Below, in pieces: positions 1 through 5,917 of a stretch of 14,750 nt of DNA (the first letter of the stretch is position 1; every line of letters starts with the position of its first letter). This stretch comes from Muribaculaceae bacterium. GTDB taxonomy: Bacteria; Bacteroidota; Bacteroidia; Bacteroidales; Muribaculaceae. A program made the position numbers and the translations under genes. The stretch is taken from the NCBI GenBank assembly GCA_029052265.1, contig JAIDJJ010000130.1, forward strand, positions 1 through 14,750, read 5' to 3'. A model generated the notes under the pieces. That model was given only the letters and a program-made list of their open reading frames with translations. It was not told where the DNA came from and did not search any database.

Positions 1-636
1 GCTAACACCGAGCTGTCTTGCCTTCGTAATATTTTTTTCGTTCTTTCCCTTTTTGTTGTATGCGTGCAGGGAAAGCCCGGTCACATTGAGCTTTTTCGCG
101 AGTTTCACAGTCTGGGAGAGCTCTTCGTTTTTGCTTGTGGCAAGTGTCACCTGCGAAGCGAGCTGCTGGTTTCGCTGAGTCACCTGCTGGATCTCCTGAC
201 GCAGCCCTTCGTTTTCTTCCCCAAGCCTTTTGATCTCTTCAAGATAGTGCTTTACAATGCCTTTCAGAGTCGCGATTTCGCTTTCAAGTTTTTTGATGCG
301 TTTGCGGTTTGCGGCATTGTTCTGTTTCTCCTGATTAAGCTCGGAAAGTAGCCCCTCCACTTTTAGGCGGGCTTCGTTATATTTCTGTACCAGGGAGTCG
401 TTTTTCAGGTATTTCTGCTGATCCTCATATTGAGAGAAATCCGCATTAAGCTGATTAAACTCATTGGTAAGCAATAGACGGTCGTTTGCGAGCCGAAGGG
501 TTTCTGTTTCGGTTCTTGCTTCATTGACTTCGTTGGTACGTTGGGAATTTGAAATGATCAGAAAGATCACCAGCCCGATCAGACAGGCAAGCACTGCGAT
601 CCCACCGTAAATGATTATCTTCTGGTTCTTGTTCAT
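1..636 (-). CDS. Membrane-anchored coiled-coil protein, C-terminus outside window
   Basis: Partial gene on the minus strand. The ATG is at 634-636 and 212 codons are readable without a stop before the window edge. The protein starts with a short basic segment (MNKNQK) and one hydrophobic helix at about residues 6-28. A long Glu/Gln/Lys/Leu-rich heptad-type stretch follows (about 33-180), predicted as a coiled coil, and then a basic stretch (KKLNVTGLSL, KNITKARQLG) that may begin a C-terminal domain. The layout is an inner-membrane protein with one N-terminal anchor and a long rod. I do not recognise a named family; similar TM-plus-coiled-coil proteins of unknown function are common in Bacteroidales. 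The start is supported by a promoter at 671-701, about 28 nt upstream of the ATG, and by the lack of an alternative upstream ATG close by. A role in envelope organisation would be speculation. Confidence 0.82.
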   Translation of the reverse strand, partial: MNKNQKIIIYGGIAVLACLIGLVIFLIISNSQRTNEVNEARTETETLRLANDRLLLTNEFNQLNADFSQYEDQQKYLKNDSLVQKYNEARLKVEGLLSELNQEKQNNAANRKRIKKLESEIATLKGIVKHYLEEIKRLGEENEGLRQEIQQVTQRNQQLASQVTLATSKNEELSQTVKLAKKLNVTGLSLHAYNKKGKNEKNITKARQLGVS

Positions 637-670
637 GTGCAAAACAGGGGGCGCTTTAGCCCACAGACTA

Positions 671-701
671 CAAAGTTATAATGAATTTTGAAAATGCCCA
701 A
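671..701 (-). promoter_or_regulatory. Bacteroidota-type promoter of the coiled-coil gene
   Basis: Read on the minus strand: a -33 TTG (plus coordinates 699-701), a spacer of exactly 20 nt, and a -7 element TAACTTTG (671-678), which matches the Bacteroidota consensus TAnnTTTG at every fixed base. The predicted transcript start is near 664, giving a leader of about 28 nt. A small hairpin (GGGC at 649-652, GCCC at 659-662) lies in that leader. Confidence 0.7.
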
Positions 702-724
702 GACTTTAGGCTAAAGATATTGCA

Positions 725-1084
725 TTAACGGCTGTCTCTGTCGTAATGTGGCATGTCGGGAGGTAGAATCATAGAAGTTTCAACCAATCCTGCGATTTCC
801 CCGTTGATTTTCCATGGAGACTGAAATATTAATTTCTTTACGCCGCCTTTAGAGATAGTATAGACATTGGAAGAACCGTCGGAGAGCATTTTTTTTATTT
901 TTTCGATAGATGCCGGCGAATGACAGTCCAATAGATTTTTCCCTATTATATCGCCATGAGAGGCAAATGTCTCTCTTGATCGCCGGTTCATATATATAAT
1001 ACGGCAGTTGATGTCGCATATCGTGACGGCATAGTCGGTTTCTTCCGCCCAATCGAGAAGGGAGCCGGGTATTTGATTTTTCAT
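725..1084 (-). CDS. Stand-alone PAS-domain protein
   Basis: A 119-residue protein made almost entirely of one PAS fold. The AVTICDINCRIIYMNRRSRETF segment (residues 19-40) is the typical PAS sheet and helix entry, followed by GDIIGKNLLDCH (44-55) and a C-terminal beta region ending PPDMPHYDR. The LDCH, GVKKLI and MPH motifs resemble the PAS module found at the C-terminus of DUF438-type proteins; that is recalled family knowledge, not a search. There is no kinase, HTH or other output domain and no membrane segment, so it is probably a cytosolic sensor or protein-interaction module, ligand unknown. I chose the ATG at 1082-1084. The frame stays open upstream to 1264, but that extension runs antisense-style through the lipoprotein repeats and gives an implausible Leu-rich peptide. 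The start lies about 10 nt after the T-run of the preceding gene's terminator, so it either depends on read-through or has an unseen promoter. Confidence 0.8.
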   Translation of the reverse strand: MKNQIPGSLLDWAEETDYAVTICDINCRIIYMNRRSRETFASHGDIIGKNLLDCHSPASIEKIKKMLSDGSSNVYTISKGGVKKLIFQSPWKINGEIAGLVETSMILPPDMPHYDRDSR

Positions 1085-1090
1085 GAGATG

Positions 1091-1134
1091 GTATAAAAAA
1101 GAATTGACCGATGTCTCAATGGAACATCGGTCAA
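1091..1134 (-). terminator. Intrinsic terminator of the lipoprotein gene
   Basis: An 11-bp perfect inverted repeat (TTGACCGATGT at 1104-1114, ACATCGGTCAA at 1124-1134) with a 9-nt loop. On the minus strand it is followed by TTCTTTTTTATAC (1091-1103). It begins about 35 nt after the lipoprotein stop codon and ends just ahead of the PAS gene start. Confidence 0.8.
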
Positions 1135-1169
1135 AAATGTGCTTTTTTGTCTTATTTGAGAGCCGTTTA

Positions 1170-1382
1170 TTAGTTAGCGGCAGCAGCTTCAGCAGCAGGA
1201 GCGGCGCTGTCAGCAACAACAGCAGAATCAGCAGGAGCGGCGCTGTCAACGACAACTTCCTCAACAGCTACTTCTTCAACAACAGTAGCAGCAGAATCCT
1301 GAGCCTCTGCAGCCTTGTTACCACCACAGCTTACCATAGCTACGCTGAAAAGAACAGCGAGTGAAAGAACTACTTTTTTCAT
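1170..1382 (-). CDS. Small repeat-rich lipoprotein (70 aa)
   Basis: The N-terminus MKKVVLSLAVLFSVAMVSCGG is a classic lipoprotein signal peptide with a lipobox (M-V-S-C) at residues 16-19, so the mature chain begins with a lipidated Cys and has only about 52 residues. The mature part is low complexity, made of Ala, Val, Glu, Asp and Ser in blocks such as VAVEEVVVDSAAPADSA and DSAAPAAEAAAAN. At DNA level a 19-nt unit occurs twice (1194-1212 and 1230-1248). The chain is strongly acidic and has no recognisable domain. It is probably an abundant surface or periplasmic lipoprotein of unknown role. It has its own promoter (1432-1464) and a strong terminator, so it looks monocistronic. The real coding strand is clear from the signal peptide; the opposite strand and the other frames are open only because of the repeat composition. 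Confidence 0.82.
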   Translation of the reverse strand: MKKVVLSLAVLFSVAMVSCGGNKAAEAQDSAATVVEEVAVEEVVVDSAAPADSAVVADSAAPAAEAAAAN

Positions 1383-1431
1383 TTCTTTAAGATTTAAAAT
1401 AATAAAACAATATTTGCTATCAAAAACGGTG

Positions 1432-1464
1432 CAAAGTTAATACTTATTTTTGTATTATAAACAA
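1432..1464 (-). promoter_or_regulatory. Promoter of the small lipoprotein
   Basis: A perfect -7 element TAACTTTG on the minus strand (plus 1432-1439) with a TTG at 1462-1464, spacer 22 nt. The predicted start is near 1425, giving an AT-rich leader of about 43 nt before the ATG at 1382. Confidence 0.6.
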
Positions 1465-1593
1465 TATGGTGATGAAAAAATACGAAAATATTACATAAAA
1501 ACATATAATTTAACTTGGTTAAGTTAAATATTCTGAATTTTAACTGGAGCCTTTGGAATAGTGACCCGGATTTCTTCCGGTGATAGATGGACT

Positions 1594-1627
1594 ATAAAAA
1601 AGAATCCCCGCGAATTTCGCGGGGATT
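1594..1627 (-). terminator. Intrinsic terminator after tRNA-Leu
   Basis: Stem AATCCCCGCG (1603-1612) and CGCGGGGATT (1618-1627) with a 5-nt loop, followed on the minus strand by CTTTTTTATAG. It starts three bases after the tRNA 3' end, so the primary transcript is short and probably carries only the tRNA. Confidence 0.85.
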
Positions 1628-1630
1628 TTG

Positions 1631-1712
1631 TGCCCTAAGCCGGGCTCGAACCGGCACGGATCGCTCCATTGGTGTTTGAGACCAACGCGTCTACCAATTC
1701 CGCCATCAGGGC
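1631..1712 (-). tRNA. tRNA-Leu (anticodon CAA)
   Basis: An 82-nt class II tRNA. The acceptor strands GCCCTGA and TTAGGGC pair over seven positions (one G-U), with discriminator A at plus 1631. The D-loop contains GGTAGACGC, the anticodon loop reads TCTCAAA with anticodon CAA, a long variable arm is present, and the T-arm contains GGTTCGAGCCC. CCA is not encoded. It decodes UUG. A consensus promoter lies about 34 nt upstream and a strong terminator follows immediately. Confidence 0.95.
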
Positions 1713-1752
1713 AAAATGTCCACATCGTGCAGGGCATCGGTGTTTACGGGTG

Positions 1753-1783
1753 CAAAGGTAATACTAAATTTTATAATACGCAA
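1753..1783 (-). promoter_or_regulatory. Promoter of tRNA-Leu
   Basis: On the minus strand: TTG at plus 1781-1783, a 20-nt spacer, and -7 TACCTTTG at 1753-1760 (perfect TAnnTTTG). The predicted start is near 1746, about 34 nt before the tRNA 5' end. Confidence 0.75.
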
Positions 1784-1836
1784 CCTTTGGGAGAGTTTAG
1801 TTGGTTAAAAAATATTAGAGAAGACAGAAAATGCAT

Positions 1837-3258
1837 TTATTCAAAGTGTATTTTCGCTTTTCTGATCACTTTCCAGCAGCCTCCTTCAAATATTGCTGTG
1901 CCTGCGGAGTCGTTGATTATCTTGGCTGCCGCGTCTGTGTTGATGAAATCGGGAGCCACACATGCGCCTGCAAGATATTCAGCAGGTGCGAGCATCGCCA
2001 CTTCCCAGACGGCAGGATTGCTCACCACCCTGAATGAACCGGCATAGCCGTCGGTGGTGTCGAGGCGGAAGATTGAGTTTCCGGGATTTAGGGTGCGGTC
2101 TGCCCTGACGAAAATCCCTTTGGAATTTGCTCTGCCGAGGTAGATCGAGCGAACCGCAGGGGATGCTGTCTGCCTGGATGCGTCTGCGGCTGTTGCCTGG
2201 GATGCGGGTGCCTTAGCCACGGAAGAACGTGGAGAAGCCTGTGGTTCCGGAGCAGTCGGAGAGGGTTTAGCTGCCTGCTGCGGAGTGTCGTTGACTTGAG
2301 ATTTTTGCGCTTCGAATCCGGCGATTTTTTTGTTCGCTTCCGCAAGACGTGTGCGTAAGGATGCAATCTCAGCGGTCAGACCTTCAATATTCGATTTCAG
2401 GGAGGCGTTCTGAGCGTTTAGCGATTCTATTTTTTTTGATAGTGCAGACAATTCCTCGTTTTTTGCAGAGAGGGTTGCTGCAAATTTTTCACGCATTGCT
2501 GAGGTGTCGGGAGATTTTTCAGGAGAGGGAGCCGGGGTGTTACCGCTGAGTTGGATCTTTTCTCCGTTTTTCTTCATCACGTTGGATGCAAATACGACAA
2601 GGGCAACCACAACGCCTACAAGAATACAAAGAATTATGATGTAGACCCAAGTATGGTCTTTTGCTTTGGAAATCTGTGGCTCGGAGTCGAGATCCGCGAA
2701 AAGCGGATCGGACAGCGGGTCAGACTGGCTGGCAGCTGAGAGGGTGTCAGTGGCAGTTGTGACGTCGGTGACGTTTGTGGCAGTGTTGTTGTCGGGTTGT
2801 TTTACATCACGTGCAGGCGTAGCGGATGCTTGACTCTGAGATTCCGGTGCGGCAGCTGCGCGTGGTGCTGGAGCTGCCACGGTCATTGCATTAAGGTTTC
2901 TTTTCGCGCGGTTCCTACCGATGCGCCCTTTGTCAAGAAGCCCTTTTGATGAAAAGGCGGTTACCCCCCAATATTCGACAAGCTTTTGCTTGTTCCATGT
3001 GGCATAATCTTTTGGGACAGGAATGTTGCGGAAAGCCTTGATGTTCTCTTTTTCCTTTGGCTTCAGTGCTTTTTCTAGTTCCGCCATGCTTTTGGGATTG
3101 ATGTTGTCAAGATATCCGGAGCCGTCGTTTGCATACCTGAGATATGCTTTTGCGGCTATTGCTCTGGCATGATCCATTTCTTTGTCGGTCACTGCCTTGA
3201 GAGGCAGTGCCGAAACGAGGCAGACAAACAATGTGATGATGTTGATGAGTCGTTTCAT
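1837..3258 (-). CDS. Secreted-N/cytosolic-C single-pass coiled-coil protein of unknown function
   Basis: A 473-residue protein. Residues 1-22 (MKRLINIITLFVCLVSALPLKA) look like a cleavable signal peptide, so I start at the ATG 3256-3258 rather than a longer upstream option (to 3345) that would bury it. Residues 23-125 are a charged helical region containing KEMDHARAIAAKAYLRYANDGSGYLD. Residues 126-203 are a Pro/Ala/Thr/Ser-rich linker. WVYIIILCILVGVVVALVVF (204-223) is one membrane helix followed by KKNGEK. A coiled coil follows (about 255-318), then a second Pro/Ala/Ser linker, then a compact C-terminal domain (about 369-473) ending WKVIRKAKIHFE. With a cleaved signal and one later helix, the N-terminal part should be periplasmic and the coiled coil plus C-terminal domain cytosolic. 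I do not recognise a named family; C-terminal domains with a similar KAKI-(F/Y)E ending occur in Bacteroidales hypothetical proteins (recalled, unverified). Confidence 0.82.
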   Translation of the reverse strand: MKRLINIITLFVCLVSALPLKAVTDKEMDHARAIAAKAYLRYANDGSGYLDNINPKSMAELEKALKPKEKENIKAFRNIPVPKDYATWNKQKLVEYWGVTAFSSKGLLDKGRIGRNRAKRNLNAMTVAAPAPRAAAAPESQSQASATPARDVKQPDNNTATNVTDVTTATDTLSAASQSDPLSDPLFADLDSEPQISKAKDHTWVYIIILCILVGVVVALVVFASNVMKKNGEKIQLSGNTPAPSPEKSPDTSAMREKFAATLSAKNEELSALSKKIESLNAQNASLKSNIEGLTAEIASLRTRLAEANKKIAGFEAQKSQVNDTPQQAAKPSPTAPEPQASPRSSVAKAPASQATAADASRQTASPAVRSIYLGRANSKGIFVRADRTLNPGNSIFRLDTTDGYAGSFRVVSNPAVWEVAMLAPAEYLAGACVAPDFINTDAAAKIINDSAGTAIFEGGCWKVIRKAKIHFE

Positions 3259-3342
3259 TGTTAAGTGTTTAGCTTGAATGTTTCCCGGTGTTGTCCGGAT
3301 GAAGACGGGCAACCGGATAATCCGGTCGGGGTGATTTGAATG

Positions 3343-3350
3343 CAAAAGTA
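3343..3350 (-). promoter_or_regulatory. Possible -7 element ahead of the 473-aa protein gene
   Basis: TACTTTTG on the minus strand matches TAnnTTTG at all fixed positions and lies 85 nt upstream of the ATG at 3258. No TTG is seen at the expected distance, so the call is weaker than others in the window. If it is not used, the gene would be read from rpoN, since I see no clear terminator in the 146-nt gap. Confidence 0.35.
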
Positions 3351-3404
3351 ATAAAAAATATTGTCGGATTGAAATGGGTGGAGATTAAAAATTTCAAATT
3401 CCTT

Positions 3405-4784
3405 TCACAATTCCTTTCTGAGTCTTGCTACCGGTATGCCTTGGCGGTCGCGGTATTTTGCCACAGTCCTCCTCGACACGTCATACCCCCGCGCTTCCAT
3501 CTCTTGCTTGATCTTTTCGTCGCTGAGTGGGTGCCGTTTGTCTTCTTTTTCTACGAGCGCCGAAATTTCTGCCTCTATCTTTCGGTTGGTAAGGGCGTCT
3601 GAGGCGTCGTCTCCTTCATCTCCTATAGAATCGCTGAAGAAAAAACGGAGGGGGAAAATTCCCCATGGCGTCGCCACATATTTATTATTGGTGGCGCGTG
3701 AAATCACCGACAGGTCGTATCCCGTGAGGGCGGAAATGTCTTTTATCATCATCGGTTTGAGCCGATATACGTCCTGGGTATGGAAATATTCCTCCTGTAT
3801 CTTAAGTATGGCTGTCATGACATTGATCAAAGTTTCCTGCCGTTGCCGCAGTATTTTTATGAAATCTCTGGCGTCATTGTAGCGGGCGGTAATAAATTCG
3901 CTTCCTTTTTTTTTCCGTTTCGCAGAGGCTTCCATCTCGTTGACCGCTTCAGTAAACGACCTGTCAATGGCAAGTTCCGGCAGCCTGTTGTTGAGGGATA
4001 CAGATAAAGCCCCGTCCTCATTGTTTATAATAAGGTCAGGCACAATAACGTTGGCGTTTTCAAGATCTGAATTTACAGATGCTCCCGGTTTTGGATTAAG
4101 CGACACTATGAGGTCGATTGCTCTTTTGACCCGGTCTTTGTCGATTTTCAGCCCTGTTATTATCTTATGGGTGTGCTTCATGGAGAAGGCTTCGAATTGT
4201 TTTGAGATAATCGCAGACGCGTCGTTCCTTTCTGTAGATGGAGGAAGGTGCTGAAGTTGTATGAGAAGGCATTCCCTGAGATCGGATGCGCCTACGCCGA
4301 AAGGCTCAAGATCTTTGACTATGTCGAGTGCGGCGAGCGCCTCGTCATGAGATATCTCGATTCCCGGACCGAACGCCATATCATTGATGATGTTCGGGAG
4401 AGAACGCCGGAGATAACCGTTTGAATCGAGATTGCCTACTATATATTCTGCCGCCTGGCGGATTATGTCCGGGAGATCCCTTTCCGCGATCTGTCGGGAA
4501 AGGCTTTCATAAAGAGACTCTCCCGTGTCGGCGGGAGAGAAGTCGTAATTTGCCCAGTCGTCGGAAGAGGAATTGTTGGCTGACTTAAGGTAATGCGGCA
4601 GTTGTATCTCTGGCTGAGGTGCCTCTTCCACCACTTCGAGGGCGGGATTGTCTTCCAGTTCTTTGTCAATTGCGTCTTCCAGTTCTTGCGTGTTAAATTC
4701 CAACAGCTTTACAAACCTGAGCTGCTGTATGGAAAGGCGCATGGAAAGGCGCTGGTCAAGAGAAAGTGATTGTCCGGATGGCAT
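3405..4784 (-). CDS. rpoN: RNA polymerase sigma-54 factor RpoN
   Basis: A 459-residue protein, close to the usual 450-490 for the family. Region I is clear at the N-terminus: SLDQRLSMRLSIQQLRFVKLLEFNTQELEDAIDKELEDNPALEV. An acidic region II follows, then the core-binding segment with IGNLDSNGYLRR-type repeats (VGNLDSNGYLRRSLPNII). The HTH-containing part reads MIKDISALTGYDLSVISRATNNKYVATPWGIFPLRFFFS. The RpoN box SRRTVAKYRDRQGIP (residues 437-451) is the diagnostic contact for the -24 promoter element. Sigma-54 directs RNA polymerase to -24/-12 promoters and needs AAA+ activator proteins for open-complex formation. No such activator is encoded in this window. The start is the ATG at 4782-4784, immediately ahead of region I. 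The gene is divergent from the TPR protein gene at 5126. Confidence 0.97.
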   Translation of the reverse strand: MPSGQSLSLDQRLSMRLSIQQLRFVKLLEFNTQELEDAIDKELEDNPALEVVEEAPQPEIQLPHYLKSANNSSSDDWANYDFSPADTGESLYESLSRQIAERDLPDIIRQAAEYIVGNLDSNGYLRRSLPNIINDMAFGPGIEISHDEALAALDIVKDLEPFGVGASDLRECLLIQLQHLPPSTERNDASAIISKQFEAFSMKHTHKIITGLKIDKDRVKRAIDLIVSLNPKPGASVNSDLENANVIVPDLIINNEDGALSVSLNNRLPELAIDRSFTEAVNEMEASAKRKKKGSEFITARYNDARDFIKILRQRQETLINVMTAILKIQEEYFHTQDVYRLKPMMIKDISALTGYDLSVISRATNNKYVATPWGIFPLRFFFSDSIGDEGDDASDALTNRKIEAEISALVEKEDKRHPLSDEKIKQEMEARGYDVSRRTVAKYRDRQGIPVARLRKEL

Positions 4785-5125
4785 AATTGCGAAGAAATGT
4801 TTTCAGAAAATGCCTTAATGCCACAAAAGGCATGATGGGATTGGATATGACATCAATCTGCACACACAGACCGTTATCGGGTCATCCCCCTGCATTCTCT
4901 CAAATTCAATGCGAATTTAGCATATTATTCGTGAGTATAGAAAAAAAAGGATGAAAAAATTGCTATTACGATAAAAAATGCTTAATTTCGCGACTCGAAA
5001 CGGAATGCAAATGATATGGGAAGTTATATTCTCATGTTTGCCGAGAGAAGGTTAAGCAGGATTCCGTGGGTGGCTGTGAATTATCAGCGTTACCTCCAAA
5101 TAACAGTAACAATTAAACTAACGAA
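4785..5125. other. 341-nt divergent intergenic region
   Basis: I find no convincing gene here. It holds the leader of rpoN on one side and of the TPR gene on the other. In the rpoN leader a hairpin is visible (ATGCCTT at 4810-4816, AAGGCAT at 4827-4833). An 8-A run lies at 4941-4948. A possible degenerate rpoN -7 element (TAAATTCG on the minus strand, 4912-4919) lacks a TTG partner. The promoter for the plus-strand gene is listed separately. Confidence 0.6.
4960..4990 (+). promoter_or_regulatory. Promoter of the TPR membrane protein
   Basis: TTG at 4960-4962, exactly 20 nt, then TAATTTCG at 4983-4990, one base off TAnnTTTG. The predicted start is near 4997, giving an untranslated leader of about 130 nt before the ATG at 5126. 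Confidence 0.55.
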
Positions 5126-5809
5126 ATGGCATCCCAGAATCAGAATCAGCAGGATGAAATGGCAATCGATAAGGTCAACTCGCAGCTGACAGCGGCGGGC
5201 GATAAGATTGCAAACAACAAGAAAATAATAATTTGGATTGTAGGCGCCATCCTAATAGTGGCGGTCTTCATTCTGAGCTATCTTTTTATCTATCGCAATC
5301 CCCGCAACGAGAAGGCGTTTGAGGCTTATAACAAGGTTGAGCTTCAATCGTTTGCCAGCGATTCGATAGCTGCGGAGCAGTACAAGCAGGTAGCAGACCA
5401 ATATAAGGGCGCAGATGCTGGCAAACTTGCCGCCTTGAGCGCAGGTATCTCTCTTTATAGTGAGGGAAAGTATGCTGAGGCAGCAGAGTATCTCGGTCGT
5501 TTTTCATCTGACGATCCGATCCTTAATGCAAATGCCCTCGTGCTCGCCGGCGATTGCTATGTAAATCTGAAGAAATATGATGAGGCTCTTGATGCTTACG
5601 GAAAGGCAATCAGGAAGGCTGACGGAAATTCACAGATTGTTCCGCGTGTCCTTTTAAAGGAAGCGAATATATATGATGAGCAGAAGAAGTTTGACAAGGC
5701 TCTCGAATGTTACACTTCGATAAAGAATGATTATCCCCAGTTCCAGTTGGGTAACGGCATGGACATTGACGGGTATATCGCACGCGAGAACGCTCGTCTT
5801 GCCAAGTAA
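5126..5809 (+). CDS. TPR-repeat inner-membrane protein (YfgM-like layout)
   Basis: A 227-residue protein. The N-terminus is polar and Gln-rich (MASQNQNQQDEM), followed by one membrane helix at about 34-56 (IIIWIVGAILIVAVFILSYLFIY). The remaining part should be periplasmic and consists of tetratricopeptide-like helical repeats: KLAALSAGISLYSEGKYAEAAEYL, NANALVLAGDCYVNLKKYDEALDAYGKAI and VPRVLLKEANIYDEQKKFDKALECY. The G-x-Y-x-E-A signatures of TPRs are plain in the first two. The layout (cytosolic tail, one helix, periplasmic TPRs) is like YfgM of the Sec translocon-associated chaperone network. Similar proteins in Bacteroidales are annotated simply as TPR proteins, so I give no gene symbol. 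It probably serves as a protein-protein scaffold at the membrane. It is monocistronic, with its own promoter and a strong terminator downstream. Confidence 0.88.
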   Translation: MASQNQNQQDEMAIDKVNSQLTAAGDKIANNKKIIIWIVGAILIVAVFILSYLFIYRNPRNEKAFEAYNKVELQSFASDSIAAEQYKQVADQYKGADAGKLAALSAGISLYSEGKYAEAAEYLGRFSSDDPILNANALVLAGDCYVNLKKYDEALDAYGKAIRKADGNSQIVPRVLLKEANIYDEQKKFDKALECYTSIKNDYPQFQLGNGMDIDGYIARENARLAK

Positions 5810-5870
5810 AGGCGGTATTCTATTATAATCGGCAATATTTCCATAAGATAATAAAACATTTGCTTATTTT

Positions 5871-5913
5871 ATGAAAAAGGGCAGAGGCTTTCGAGCTGTC
5901 TGCCCTTTTCTTT
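5871..5913. terminator. Bidirectional terminator between convergent genes
   Basis: Stem AAAAGGGCAGA (5875-5885) and TCTGCCCTTTT (5899-5909). The inner part can form a short GCT/AGC stem closed by a TTCG tetraloop (5890-5893). T-rich tracts follow on the plus strand (CTTTTCTTTAA) and on the minus strand (TTTTTCAT). It serves the TPR gene ending at 5809 and the CLC gene ending at 5918. Confidence 0.85.
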
Positions 5914-5917
5914 AATG

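Noticed and set aside
1085..1264. N-terminal extension of the PAS protein, starting with a Leu-rich signal-like segment
   Set aside because: It is an alternative frame of the lipoprotein repeat region on the same strand, and it crosses that gene's terminator. The Leu runs come from the repeat composition.
1540..1737. 65-codon ORF on the minus strand containing DGGIGRRVGLKHQW
   Set aside because: This is the translation of tRNA-Leu, a known annotation artefact.
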